Positions 44,804-53,712 of a stretch of 64,000 nt of DNA are shown here, in pieces. The notes under the pieces were generated by a model. The model did not search any database. It was not told the DNA's origin and worked only from the letters and a program-made list of their open reading frames with translations. Made by a program: the position numbers and the translations under genes. This DNA is from Pedobacter steynii (GTDB lineage Bacteria; Bacteroidota; Bacteroidia; Sphingobacteriales; Sphingobacteriaceae): NCBI RefSeq assembly GCF_001721645.1, contig NZ_CP017141.1, positions 496,001 through 560,000 of the forward strand, in the 5' to 3' direction. The stretch's first letter is position 1. Each line of letters begins with the position of its first letter.

Positions 44804-45189
44804 ACTTACACAAATGAAGACAAAACACTAATTTGATTAGTCCCCCCGATCTTTTATCTATAAATTAATCACAGGAAAAAGCAGGAGTAAATGTCTTCGG
44901 GGATCCTCCATACAGACTCCGGGGTTGGAAGGTAGTTGCGAGGTAGTTGACCGGTATCTGGGAGGTAGTTGCATTATTGTTTTAACCTTTCAAGTACCTC
45001 GCAACTACCTCGCAACTACCTCCCGGATCAGGACTCATTACAGAGTGTCTTATACTGCAATAAGTTTACATACAGAAAGTAAATTACTGATTAGTGTTTA
45101 CGTAGTTTTTTTGTTTTACTGATATAGGTTTACAATGATAAATTTTATTACTGATATAAGTTTACCCAAAAATGCTGATTTTCCTGTTT
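44804..45189. other. Gap between ispE and the IS element filled with repeats
   Basis: No real gene is visible. It contains a GGTAGTTGC-rich inverted repeat (44931-45020) and then a 32-bp periodic array that runs into the IS end (45054-45198). A short plus-strand frame across the inverted repeat merely translates the repeat. Confidence 0.7.
44931..45020. repeat. Inverted repeat built from GAGGTAGTTGC units
   Basis: The left arm (44931-44949) and right arm (45002-45020) are perfect 19-bp inverse complements. Each consists of two GGTAGTTGC-type units, and a third unit (GGGAGGTAGTTGC) lies in the loop at 44960-44972. As RNA this would make a very stable cruciform-like hairpin. The internal direct repetition recalls REP/BIME-type dispersed elements. 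It probably occurs elsewhere in the genome, which cannot be tested here. Confidence 0.75.
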
Positions 45190-45198
45190 TGAGTTTAC
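45054..45198 (+). repeat. Five-unit array, 32-bp period, ending in the IS terminal repeat
   Basis: The motif (A/C)CTG-N6-GTTTAC starts at 45054, 45086, 45118, 45150 and 45183, giving intervals of 32, 32, 32 and 33 bp. Units three and four share ACTGATATA-R-GTTTAC exactly (R is G or A). The fifth unit is the left terminal inverted repeat of the IS3-family element, and the right IS end carries the same motif once. About 14 bp between motifs is not conserved. Confidence 0.75.
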
Positions 45199-46097
45199 AT
45201 AGGCAGTAAGGATTGTGTTTTTTGTTGTTTTGGAACGATATTCTCCACCATGTGAGTCAGCTGTGGGGTTTGGAATTCGCAACTGGAATGCATTCTTAAA
45301 TTATTGTATTTATCCATAGCCAGTTCTACTGATACTTTCGCCTGGGCTACATTTTTAAAGGTCTTTTCCAACCCTAGTTCCATTTTCAGTATTCCATTCA
45401 CTCTTTCTGCTATTGCATTATCATATGGACTGCCTGTCTGAGTCATACTGATTTGTATTCCATTGTCTTTAAGCATGGTCACATAGTCATCGCAACAATA
45501 TTGAGTTCCTCTGTCTGAGTGATGAATAAGGGGTCTGTTTGGATACAATCTTCCTTTTAAGGCTAGATTTAATGCTTTAATACATCCGATTGCCTTTAAA
45601 TCAGTCGCCAAATGATGACCTACGATCTTTCTTGAATAGGCATCTGTGATTAGTGATAAATAAAGAAAACAAGTACTGGTACGCAGATAAGTAATATCGC
45701 TTACCCATATTTCTTCAGCATGTATCGCTGGCCTGCGCTGCACCAGATCAGGATGAACTTTAAACCGGTGAAAAGAATTTGTTGTACGAACCCATTTCTT
45801 TTTTGTCTTGATCAACATTCCATTAGAACGTACGAATTCAAATACCGCATCTCTTCCCATAGTGATACCATGGGCCTGTAAAAAGCCATTATTGAGTTCT
45901 TTATACAACTTTATGCATCCTGTTTTAGGAAGCGCTTTACGGATCTCAATGATTTTTTCAAGTACAATATGCTCCTCCAGAAGATGCAATTCAACACTTT
46001 TTAGATGATTATACCAGGCTTGCCTGGTATAATCAAATGTGGCGCAAAGAAGAGCTATGCTATAGTATTTGCGGGTGCCTCTGAGTTCTGAGATCAC
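45195..46097 (-). CDS. IS3-family transposase OrfB (DDE integrase domain)
   Basis: A 300-residue protein with an N-terminal HTH_21-like segment and an rve integrase core. The catalytic triad is seen as WVSDITYLRT (first Asp), HHSDRGTQYC (second Asp) and ERVNGILKMELGL (Glu), so the enzyme looks intact. It starts with GTG overlapping the OrfA stop (GTGA). It is likely expressed mainly as an OrfAB fusion by -1 frameshifting at the upstream A-run. Confidence 0.92.
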   Translation of the reverse strand: MISELRGTRKYYSIALLCATFDYTRQAWYNHLKSVELHLLEEHIVLEKIIEIRKALPKTGCIKLYKELNNGFLQAHGITMGRDAVFEFVRSNGMLIKTKKKWVRTTNSFHRFKVHPDLVQRRPAIHAEEIWVSDITYLRTSTCFLYLSLITDAYSRKIVGHHLATDLKAIGCIKALNLALKGRLYPNRPLIHHSDRGTQYCCDDYVTMLKDNGIQISMTQTGSPYDNAIAERVNGILKMELGLEKTFKNVAQAKVSVELAMDKYNNLRMHSSCEFQTPQLTHMVENIVPKQQKTQSLLPM

Positions 46098-46465
46098 TTG
46101 GTAGCAGCTTTTTTTTTAAGATCTGTACCATATTCCTCATTAGCAATGGCAATCACTTTTTCCAGCACGGCGACCTTCAGTTCTGATAAGGCCAGCCGCT
46201 TTTCCAGCTCTCTTCGTTCTTTAGCGCTGAAAGGCAGCTCTTCAGCTACGTTGACGGCTTCTGGCATAAGATGGTTATGATTACTTTTGTACCAAGATAC
46301 GAATCTATAAACCGTATTGGGCGATAACCCATACTTACGTTCTATTTGAACCTGGCTAAAATCACCATCAAGATACTCTAAGGCGATCTGTACTCTAAGA
46401 CTCTCGGAATGATTCCACTCTGTGCCTCCTTTTCTTTTGTTTGGACGTTCATTTTTCATACTCAT
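46094..46465 (-). CDS. IS3-family transposase OrfA
   Basis: About 123 residues with a helix-turn-helix (SLRVQIALEYLDGDFSQVQI, then GLSPNTVYRFVSWYK) and a leucine-zipper-like coiled coil (about 75-110). This is the standard OrfA of IS3 elements, which binds the terminal repeats. A longer frame begins at 46549, but that start lies outside the right end of the element, so MSMKNERPNKRK at 46465 is preferred. Near the 3' end, nine A residues then G (46117-46109 on the minus strand) form a slippery site. Confidence 0.88.
   Translation of the reverse strand: MSMKNERPNKRKGGTEWNHSESLRVQIALEYLDGDFSQVQIERKYGLSPNTVYRFVSWYKSNHNHLMPEAVNVAEELPFSAKERRELEKRLALSELKVAVLEKVIAIANEEYGTDLKKKAATK
46109..46117 (-). 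promoter_or_regulatory. A9 slippery site for OrfA/OrfB frameshifting
   Basis: On the minus strand nine consecutive A residues followed by GC occur 12 bp before the OrfA stop and the OrfB GTG. This is the expected place for the A6G-type programmed -1 frameshift of IS3 elements. It could also be a site of replication slippage. Confidence 0.65.
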
Positions 46466-46678
46466 TTTTCTCTCTTGAAAAACTTTCTTATGTAAACTCA
46501 GGGCAGGAACGGACAGAGGAATCCCGAAGACAACCGAAACGCATTGCACAGAAAAAAAGAACCGATTTGAACGATGCTGATTTTTTATTTTTTAATTTTG
46601 CAGGACCTCTATGAAAACCGGGAGAACGTAGTATCTTGCAGGGAAGCACAGGAGAAAGAAAAAGGAGCTTAACAATAC

Positions 46679-47473
46679 ATGAAACAATATTTAGATTTAA
46701 TGCAGCATGTGCTGGATCATGGCACACAAAAGCATGACCGGACAGGAACAGGAACGATTAGTGTATTTGGCTATCAGATGAGGTTTAACCTTCAGGAAGG
46801 CTTTCCGTTGGTAACTACCAAAAAATTACACTTAAAATCCATTATCCACGAGCTGATCTGGTTCCTGAGTGGAGATACCAATATAAAGTACTTAAAGGAT
46901 AACGGGGTAAAGATATGGGATGAATGGGCAGATGCAGATGGAAACCTCGGGCCGGTTTATGGCTCACAATGGAGATCATGGCCTACACCAGATGGCAGAA
47001 AGATTGATCAGATCAGTCAGATCATCAACAGCATTAAAAACAACCCTGATTCAAGAAGGATCATCGTGTCTGCCTGGAATGTCGCAGATATTGAAGAGAT
47101 GGCCTTACCTCCATGTCATGCCTTTTTCCAGTTTTATGTAGCCGACGGCAAATTAAGCTGTCAGCTTTATCAGAGAAGTGCAGATATCTTTTTGGGAGTT
47201 CCGTTTAATATTGCATCTTACGCTTTATTGACCATGATGGTTGCTCAGGTATGCGGACTTCAATATGGAGATTTCATTCATACCCTTGGCGATGCCCATT
47301 TGTACAATAACCATATTGAACAGGCAAAACTGCAATTGAGCAGGGAGCCAAAAAAATTGCCCACAATGGAAATTAACCCTGAGGTCAAAAACCTCCTTGA
47401 TTTTAAATTTGAAGATTTCAGCCTGCAGGGTTATGAGCCACACCCTCATATTAAAGGAGCCGTTGCCGTATGA
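46679..47473 (+). CDS. thyA: Thymidylate synthase
   Basis: A 264-residue ThyA. Conserved blocks are visible: [18 protein letters not shown], the catalytic Cys in [35 protein letters not shown] and the folate-site DAHLYNNH. It methylates dUMP using methylene-THF. Its stop overlaps the start of folA (ATGA), the usual pairing since ThyA consumes THF that DHFR regenerates. Confidence 0.97.
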   Translation: MKQYLDLMQHVLDHGTQKHDRTGTGTISVFGYQMRFNLQEGFPLVTTKKLHLKSIIHELIWFLSGDTNIKYLKDNGVKIWDEWADADGNLGPVYGSQWRSWPTPDGRKIDQISQIINSIKNNPDSRRIIVSAWNVADIEEMALPPCHAFFQFYVADGKLSCQLYQRSADIFLGVPFNIASYALLTMMVAQVCGLQYGDFIHTLGDAHLYNNHIEQAKLQLSREPKKLPTMEINPEVKNLLDFKFEDFSLQGYEPHPHIKGAVAV

Positions 47474-47955
47474 TCCTTTCCATAGTAGTCGCCATTGCCG
47501 AAAATAACGCCATCGGCAAAGACAACCAGTTATTATGGCATCTTCCAGCAGATTTAAAACATTTCAAAGACATCACCAGCGGGCATACCATCATCATGGG
47601 TAGAAAAACCTATGATTCTATCGGCAGGCCTCTTCCCAACCGACGTAATATCATCATTACCAGGAACAGCGGCCTGGATCTTCCCGGAACAGAAGTAACC
47701 CATAGCCTCGAAGAAGCCATCAGACTTTGTGCTGCAGAAAAAGAGGTATTCATCATTGGTGGTGCAGAACTCTACAAACATGCACTGGAGGCCACAAACA
47801 GGATTTATCTGACCAGGGTACATCAAACCTACGAAGCAGATACCTTTTTCCCGGAATTAGTTCCCGGAGAGTGGACAGAAACAAGTATAGAAAATCATCA
47901 GCCAGATGAAAAAAACAGGGTTGCTTACACGTTTTCAACGCTTGAACGCAAATAG
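47470..47955 (+). CDS. folA: Dihydrofolate reductase
   Basis: A 161-residue enzyme with [35 protein letters not shown], the NADPH motif [32 protein letters not shown] and the acidic active-site Asp27-equivalent in LPADLKHF. It reduces dihydrofolate in step with ThyA. The 4-bp overlap with thyA implies translational coupling. Confidence 0.96.
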   Translation: MILSIVVAIAENNAIGKDNQLLWHLPADLKHFKDITSGHTIIMGRKTYDSIGRPLPNRRNIIITRNSGLDLPGTEVTHSLEEAIRLCAAEKEVFIIGGAELYKHALEATNRIYLTRVHQTYEADTFFPELVPGEWTETSIENHQPDEKNRVAYTFSTLERK

Positions 47956-48010
47956 TTAAGCCCCCATAATAAAAACTTTAATAACGTGGCCTATTATTTA
48001 AAAAAATAAT

Positions 48011-48018
48011 TAGATTTG
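48011..48018 (+). promoter_or_regulatory. -7 promoter element for secDF
   Basis: A perfect TAnnTTTG match (TAGATTTG) lies 51 bp upstream of the secDF start codon in an A/T-rich stretch. It is the standard -7 box of the Bacteroidota primary sigma factor. No clear -33 box was found. Confidence 0.5.
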
Positions 48019-48069
48019 CCGACTTGTTAAAAAAATATATAGCTTATATAGACTAATAATTACAAACAA

Positions 48070-51030
48070 ATGCAGGGTAAAGGTTTTATTAAATTTATGG
48101 CAATACTATTGGGTATTGTCTGTGTGTATTCTCTCTCATTCAACTTTGTCACATCGAAAGTTGAAAAAGACGCAAAAGCTTATGCTAAAGGGAATGTGGA
48201 TAAGGAAAAAGCTTATTTAGACTCCATGGCCACAGTGCCGGTTTATCCTGTTTTTGGATTTAACTACCAGTTCTGTAAAGAAAAAGAAATTAACCTTGGG
48301 CTAGACCTTAAAGGTGGTATGAACGTAACGATGGAGATCTCGTTATCTGAATTGGTTAAATCTTTAGCCGGCAATACTGATGATGCGAACTTCAACAAAG
48401 CATTGTCTGCTGCACAAACACAACTAAACGCTGGTGGAAAAGATTTCATCGCTTTGTTTGTAGATGAATTCGAAAAACTTTCTCCAAATGTGAAGCTTGC
48501 TGATTTCTTCTCTAATCAGGATAACGCTAAATTGCTTAAAGCCAATGCGAGCAATTCAGAGGTAAAAAGTTATTTATCTAAAGAAGCGACAAGTGCGATT
48601 GACCGTTCCTTCATCATCATCAGAAGCCGTATCGATGGTTTCGGTGTGGTAAGTCCGAACATGCAGAAACAAGAAGGTACCAACCGTATCCTGATTGAGA
48701 TGCCAGGTGTTCAGGATAAAGAAAGGGTTCACAAATTATTGCAAGGTTCTGCAGAATTACAATTCTGGCAGGTATACAACAATGAGGAAGTGTACTCGAT
48801 CATGGAGAACATTAACAAGACACTTGCTTCGACGTTAAAATCTACTGAGCCTGCTGCTCCTGCAACAGCTACTGATACCACTGCTAAATCTGAAAGTAAA
48901 CTTGCAGGTCTGGCTAAAAATAAAGACACTAAAGATTCTGCCGCTACAAAAACTAATGAGCTGTCAAAATCAAACCCATTATTCGCGGTATTAAATGTTC
49001 CTACCTATCAGGAACAAAACGGACAGACTTCATTACGTCCGGGACCAGTTGTAGGTTGGGTAGCTCAAAAAGATACAGCCAAAGTAAACTCTTATTTCAA
49101 AAGACCTGAAATTGCTTCTATCATTCCTCAGAGCTTCAAGTTCATGTGGAGCGTTAAACCAATGGATGTAACGACTACTGGTGGTGCTAAGGTTTTTGAA
49201 CTGTATGCCATTAAGGCAACAGCGATGGATGGCAAACCAGATTTAGGTGGTGATGCGATCAGCGATGCCCGTCATGATTACGATCAGAAAGGCAGACCGG
49301 AAGTAACCATGTACATGACTGGTGATGGTGCTGCAAAATGGAAAAAAATTACTGCGGAAGCTTCTGCAGATCCAAACAATAAAAAATCTATTGCTATTGT
49401 CTTAGACAATACGGTATACTCTGCTCCTACGGTACAAAATGAGATCCCTAATGGTATTTCATCGATCACCGGTAACTTTACCGTAAATGATACCCAGGAT
49501 TTAGCAAACATCTTAAAAGCAGGTAAACTTCCTGCTCCTGCAAGAATCGTTGGTGAGTTCGTTGTTGGTCCTTCATTGGGTCAGGCAGCAATTGACAATG
49601 GTTTACTCTCATTTGTCCTTGCATTTATCGTGATCTTAGTCTTCATGGCTCTATATTACAATAAAGCAGGATGGGTAGCTAACCTTGCCCTGGTGATCAA
49701 CTTATTCTTCATCATGGGTATCCTGGTTTCACTAGGTGCAGTATTAACCTTGCCTGGTATCGCAGGTATCGTATTGGTAATCGGTTTATCCGTAGATGCG
49801 AACATCCTGATTTTTGAACGTGTAAGAGAAGAGCTGACTTTAGGCAAGCCAACACCGGTTGCCATCAAAGAAGGTTTCAAACATGCCATGTCTTCTATCA
49901 TTGACTCTAACGTTACCGTATTGGTATTGGGTGTGATTCTTTTCATCTTCGGAACAGGTCCGGTTCAGGGTTTTGCAACCACGCTTTGTATTGGTATCCT
50001 TTCTTCCCTATTCTGTGCGGTATTGATCTCACGTCTGGTATTCGAATGGTTACTGGAGAAAAAATCAAACATTACTTTCGGTAACAAACACACGATCCAC
50101 GCATTCAAAAACATTGCGTTTAACTTCGTTGGACATAGAAAAGTTTACTATGCAATTTCTACTGCGATCATCGTTCTTGGTTTCATCTTCTATTTCAAAA
50201 ATGGTGGATTAAACCTGGGTATCGATTTTAAAGGTGGTAGAACTTATATCGTTCATTTTGATAAAGGAATGCAAACTGAAGATGTTAAATCTAAATTAGC
50301 AGAAGTATTCCCTGAATCTGAGACCATCGTTAAAACTGCAGGTGCAGATAATGAATTAAAAATCACTACTACTTATCACATCACAGATCAGAATACCGGA
50401 GCAGACAAACTTGTAGAGAAAGCACTGAAAGACGGTCTGGCTAAAACCGGTGTTAAATATACCATCGAAAGTAATGAGAAGGTAGGTCCGATCATCGCAA
50501 GTGATATCGTTACCAGAGCTTATGGATCTATCCTGTTCTCTTGTTTGGTGATGTTCATCTATATCGTAATCAGATTTAAGAAACTGAACTACGGTTTAGG
50601 TGCGGTAATCGCCTTGTTCCATGATGTGCTTCTGGTACTTTCATTCTATACCATTTTAGATGGTGTGCTACCATTCTCTTTAGAGATCGGACAGGATTTC
50701 ATTGCAGCGATCTTAACGGTAATGGGGTATACCATGACAGAGACGGTGGTTGTATTTGACCGTATCCGTGAAAGACTGGCAGAAAGCGGTAAAGAAGACC
50801 TTCATGGTGAAGAGCGTAATAAACTGATCAACTTTGCCCTGAACAGCACGTTGAGCCGTACTATTTTAACTTCATTAACGGTATTCTTTGTATTACTTGT
50901 CATCTTCATCTTCGGTGGAGCAAGTATCCGTGGATTTATCTTCGCCTTATTAATCGGTCGTATCATCGGTACATATTCTTCATTATGTATCTCTACCCCG
51001 ATTGTAATTGACTTAGGAAAGAATAAGTAA
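48070..51030 (+). CDS. secDF: Fused protein-export membrane protein SecDF
   Basis: A 986-residue fusion. The SecD half (1-about 660) has the D1 motif LGLDLKGGM, a periplasmic P1 domain with a long Ala/Thr/Lys/Ser-rich insert (about 255-300), and D5-type EGFKHAMSSIIDSNVT. The SecF half begins about 690 with NLGIDFKGGRTYIVHF and ends with FIFALLIGRIIGTYSSL. Twelve transmembrane helices in two RND-like bundles are expected. It uses proton-motive force to pull exported proteins from SecYEG. Fusion is typical for the phylum. Confidence 0.96.
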   Translation: MQGKGFIKFMAILLGIVCVYSLSFNFVTSKVEKDAKAYAKGNVDKEKAYLDSMATVPVYPVFGFNYQFCKEKEINLGLDLKGGMNVTMEISLSELVKSLAGNTDDANFNKALSAAQTQLNAGGKDFIALFVDEFEKLSPNVKLADFFSNQDNAKLLKANASNSEVKSYLSKEATSAIDRSFIIIRSRIDGFGVVSPNMQKQEGTNRILIEMPGVQDKERVHKLLQGSAELQFWQVYNNEEVYSIMENINKTLASTLKSTEPAAPATATDTTAKSESKLAGLAKNKDTKDSAATKTNELSKSNPLFAVLNVPTYQEQNGQTSLRPGPVVGWVAQKDTAKVNSYFKRPEIASIIPQSFKFMWSVKPMDVTTTGGAKVFELYAIKATAMDGKPDLGGDAISDARHDYDQKGRPEVTMYMTGDGAAKWKKITAEASADPNNKKSIAIVLDNTVYSAPTVQNEIPNGISSITGNFTVNDTQDLANILKAGKLPAPARIVGEFVVGPSLGQAAIDNGLLSFVLAFIVILVFMALYYNKAGWVANLALVINLFFIMGILVSLGAVLTLPGIAGIVLVIGLSVDANILIFERVREELTLGKPTPVAIKEGFKHAMSSIIDSNVTVLVLGVILFIFGTGPVQGFATTLCIGILSSLFCAVLISRLVFEWLLEKKSNITFGNKHTIHAFKNIAFNFVGHRKVYYAISTAIIVLGFIFYFKNGGLNLGIDFKGGRTYIVHFDKGMQTEDVKSKLAEVFPESETIVKTAGADNELKITTTYHITDQNTGADKLVEKALKDGLAKTGVKYTIESNEKVGPIIASDIVTRAYGSILFSCLVMFIYIVIRFKKLNYGLGAVIALFHDVLLVLSFYTILDGVLPFSLEIGQDFIAAILTVMGYTMTETVVVFDRIRERLAESGKEDLHGEERNKLINFALNSTLSRTILTSLTVFFVLLVIFIFGGASIRGFIFALLIGRIIGTYSSLCISTPIVIDLGKNK

Positions 51031-51051
51031 GAATTACTTACAAATGATAAT

Positions 51052-51079
51052 TAAAGGCACCCTTTTTGGGTGCCTTTTT
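51052..51079 (+). terminator. Terminator of secDF
   Basis: A perfect 10-bp stem AAAGGCACCC/GGGTGCCTTT with a T5 loop and a following T-run lies 22 bp after the secDF stop. It overlaps the in-frame extension upstream of the NDH-2 gene, which supports the later start for that gene. Confidence 0.9.
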
Positions 51080-51112
51080 GTTTGTTATGTATATTTACGA
51101 AAACACATCATT

Positions 51113-52417
51113 ATGGAGCAGCATTTCCCAAAAGGCAACAAAACCAGAATAGTAATTGTAGGCGGCGGATTTGGAGGGATAGAATTAGCGAAGAAACTAA
51201 GGAATAAAAATATTGAAATCATTATGGTAGACAAACATAACTACCATACTTTCCAACCCCTGCTCTATCAGGTAGCCACCGGCGGACTGGAAGCTGACTC
51301 CATAGCTTTCCCACTCAGAAAAATCTTTAAGGGGCAAAAGAACCTGACTTTTCGGGTAGCAGAAGTGAAAAAAGTAAGCCCGGAAACCAACTGCATTGAA
51401 ACTTCTATCGGTACCATAGATTATGATCACCTGGTGATTGCCACAGGATCCACCAGTAACTTCTTTGGGAATACGGAGATTGAGGGCAATGCGATGCCGA
51501 TGAAATCCATTCCTGAAGCCTTAAATCTGAGAAGTCTGATCCTGCAGAACTTAGAAGCGGCCCAAATTGCTCCGGATCCCCTAACGGCAAATGAATTGCT
51601 GAGTTTTGTAGTCGTTGGTGGTGGACCTACCGGTGTAGAAACTGCGGGTGCGATTGCGGAACTAAAAAAACACGTACTGAAAAGTGATTATCCTGAATTG
51701 GATATTGACAAAGTACACATTTACCTGATCGAAGGATCTCCGGAATTATTGGGAGCCATGTCCCCTCAGGCTCAGAAAAAAGCGCATGATTTCTTAACAG
51801 AACTTGGGGTTAAAATCATGACAGAGTCCAGGGTTCAGTCTTTCGATGGAAAGGAATTATCGCTTGCTGACGGCCAAAAAATTCCTTCTTCAAACGTCAT
51901 CTGGTCTGCGGGAGTTAAAGGTGTCGTATTAGATGGACTAAGTCCTGAGGCCGTAGTGAGGGGCAACAGACTTAAGGTGAATGAAATCAATAAGGTGGAA
52001 CACTACGAAAACATTTATGCCATAGGCGATGTGGCTGCAATGATCACCGATGAATTCCCTAACGGACATCCTGGTGTGGCTCCTGCCGCAATTCAACAGG
52101 GAAAGCTGCTGGCTAAAAACCTGCTGAACCTCATAGAAAAGAAACCTACTGAAAACTTTAAATATTTTGATAAAGGAGCAATGGCAACTGTGGGAAGAAA
52201 CCGTGCGGTTGTTGACCTTCATAAAATCAGATTTCAGGGAGTATTCGCGTGGTTTACCTGGATGTTTGTACATTTGATGACCCTGGTAGGATTCAGGAAT
52301 AAACTCGTGGTTTTTGTAAACTGGGTATGGAGTTATTTCAGCTATGACCGGGGAACCCGATTAATCATTCGTCCGTACCACAAGAAAGAACAACATGAAC
52401 CAGCAAAAATCGATTAA
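51113..52417 (+). CDS. Type II NADH dehydrogenase (NDH-2) / FAD-dependent oxidoreductase
   Basis: About 434 residues. The FAD-binding Rossmann motif IVIVGGGFGGIELAKKL opens the protein. HTFQPLLYQVATG, the NADH motif VVVGGGPTGVETAGAIAEL, the second FAD motif IYAIGDVAAM and an amphipathic C-terminal membrane-binding region (GVFAWFTWMFVHLMTLVGF) follow. It feeds electrons from NADH to menaquinone without proton pumping. The start MEQHFPKGNKTRI at 51113 is used because the longer frame crosses a terminator. The end overlaps the next gene by 23 bp. Confidence 0.93.
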   Translation: MEQHFPKGNKTRIVIVGGGFGGIELAKKLRNKNIEIIMVDKHNYHTFQPLLYQVATGGLEADSIAFPLRKIFKGQKNLTFRVAEVKKVSPETNCIETSIGTIDYDHLVIATGSTSNFFGNTEIEGNAMPMKSIPEALNLRSLILQNLEAAQIAPDPLTANELLSFVVVGGGPTGVETAGAIAELKKHVLKSDYPELDIDKVHIYLIEGSPELLGAMSPQAQKKAHDFLTELGVKIMTESRVQSFDGKELSLADGQKIPSSNVIWSAGVKGVVLDGLSPEAVVRGNRLKVNEINKVEHYENIYAIGDVAAMITDEFPNGHPGVAPAAIQQGKLLAKNLLNLIEKKPTENFKYFDKGAMATVGRNRAVVDLHKIRFQGVFAWFTWMFVHLMTLVGFRNKLVVFVNWVWSYFSYDRGTRLIIRPYHKKEQHEPAKID

Positions 52418-53258
52418 ACTAGTAGAATGCCCGAGGGATGCCATGCAGGGCATTCATCATTTTATTGATACCGACCTAAAGGCAGAGTACATCAATTTAT
52501 TACTGCAAGTAGGCTTTGATACCATCGATTTTGGCAGTTTTGTTTCCCCAAAAGCCATTCCCCAACTCAGGGATACCGCAGAAGTATTGTCTAAACTGGA
52601 CCTCAGTCAGTCAAAATCTAAACTGCTGGCCATTGTAGCCAATTTAAGAGGCGTAGAAGAAGCGGTGAAACATGAAGAGATCAGTTACCTCGGTTTTCCT
52701 TTCTCTATCTCTGAGACCTTCCAGATGCGTAATACCAATTCCAGTATTGCCGCCTCGCTGGACACGGTAAAACAAATGCTGGGATTTTGTGATCAGCACA
52801 ACAAAACAGCAGTCGTTTACCTGTCTATGGGCTTTGGAAATCCTTATGGCGACGAATGGAATGAGGAGATCGTAGAGAAATGGACAGATATACTCGTAAA
52901 CAACGGTGTCAGGATTTTGTCCTTATCTGATACCATTGGCGTCTCTTCTCCGGAAAGAATAAAAACAATTTTACCAGGACTTACCGCAAAATTCCCTCAG
53001 GTAGAGATAGGCGTACATTTACACAGTACTCCGGAAACAAGGATCGAAAAAATAGCCGCTGCTTATGAAAGTGGTTGCTTCCGTTTTGACAGCGCACTGA
53101 AAGGCTTTGGAGGCTGTCCGATGGCAGCCGATGACCTCACCGGAAACCTGGCCACAGAAGACCTGATCTGGTTTCTGGAAAGTAAGGGCGAAAAGTTAAA
53201 TCTGGATATGGAAAAGTGGAAAGCTGCGGTACAGCTCTCCTCAAAAATCTTCCTATAG
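52395..53258 (+). CDS. Hydroxymethylglutaryl-CoA lyase
   Basis: A 287-residue TIM-barrel enzyme of the HMG-CoA lyase group: ECPRDAMQG (catalytic Arg/Asp), FDTIDFGSFVSPKAIPQ, GVHLHSTPE (metal His pair) and the catalytic Cys in GFGGCPMAADDLTGNLATED. It splits HMG-CoA to acetoacetate and acetyl-CoA at the end of leucine degradation. It overlaps the NDH-2 gene and is probably cotranscribed. Confidence 0.9.
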   Translation: MNQQKSIKLVECPRDAMQGIHHFIDTDLKAEYINLLLQVGFDTIDFGSFVSPKAIPQLRDTAEVLSKLDLSQSKSKLLAIVANLRGVEEAVKHEEISYLGFPFSISETFQMRNTNSSIAASLDTVKQMLGFCDQHNKTAVVYLSMGFGNPYGDEWNEEIVEKWTDILVNNGVRILSLSDTIGVSSPERIKTILPGLTAKFPQVEIGVHLHSTPETRIEKIAAAYESGCFRFDSALKGFGGCPMAADDLTGNLATEDLIWFLESKGEKLNLDMEKWKAAVQLSSKIFL

Positions 53259-53286
53259 TTATATTTCGGGTAGATTCTACTGGCTT

Positions 53287-53712
53287 CTACCCTTTCTTCA
53301 CCATTTTAAAATGCTGGATTCCTGCTTCTTCAAATTGATCGCCTTCAGCTATAAAACCAAATTTAGCATACAAAGGCATTGCATCTAACTGGGCATTCAG
53401 ATAAATATAGTCTGCACCGGCGGGAAGATCGGATAATGCTGCAGCAACCAATGCCTGCCCAACCCGCTTTCCTCTGAATTCCTTTAGTACCGCAAACCGT
53501 TCCAGTTTATACCCATTTTCTGTTTTTCTCCAACGACAAGCGCCGCATGGCTGATTATTCATCAATGCCAAAAAATGAACCGATTCTTCTTCATATTCCC
53601 ATTCCAGTTCAGGCGGACAGTTCTGTTCCTCTACAAATACCAGTTTTCTGATCGCAAATACTTTTTCCAGCTCTTCTTTGTTCGTTGCTTTATTTACAAA
53701 TAGTGTTTCCAT
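53287..53712 (-). CDS. GNAT-family N-acetyltransferase
   Basis: A 141-residue GNAT fold. The acetyl-CoA loop is present as FAVLKEFRGKRVGQALVAAAL and the C-terminal strand as YAKFGFIAEGDQFEEAGIQHFKMVK. The pattern (VFVEEQNCPPELEWE near the N-terminus) is close to the ElaA/YjcF group of GNAT proteins. The acceptor is unknown. Confidence 0.88.
   Translation of the reverse strand: METLFVNKATNKEELEKVFAIRKLVFVEEQNCPPELEWEYEEESVHFLALMNNQPCGACRWRKTENGYKLERFAVLKEFRGKRVGQALVAAALSDLPAGADYIYLNAQLDAMPLYAKFGFIAEGDQFEEAGIQHFKMVKKG

Larger units (their letters stand above)
45183..46507. mobile_element. IS3-family insertion sequence (about 1.3 kb)
   Basis: The terminal inverted repeats are 21 bp with 17 matches: CCTGTTTTGAGTTTACATAGG at 45183-45203, and the complement of the right end (46487-46507) reads CCTGCCCTGAGTTTACATAAG. 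Alternatively the ends could be set at the inner TGAGTTTAC (45190) and CTCA (46500), giving the TG...CA ends usual for IS3. Two overlapping transposase genes lie on the minus strand with a likely frameshift site. No target-site duplication is visible with either choice (left flank ATTTT or GTTT, right flank AACGG or GGGC), so the insertion is old, recombined or its ends are misplaced. Confidence 0.8.

Noticed and set aside
44925..45122. 65-codon plus-strand frame across the inverted repeat
   Set aside because: It is simply the translation of the GGTAGTTGC repeat and the array, with no independent coding evidence.
45054..45198. The periodic GTTTAC array as a CRISPR
   Set aside because: The units are only about 16-18 conserved bases with about 14 bp between them, degrade toward one end, include the IS terminal repeat, and no cas gene is present.
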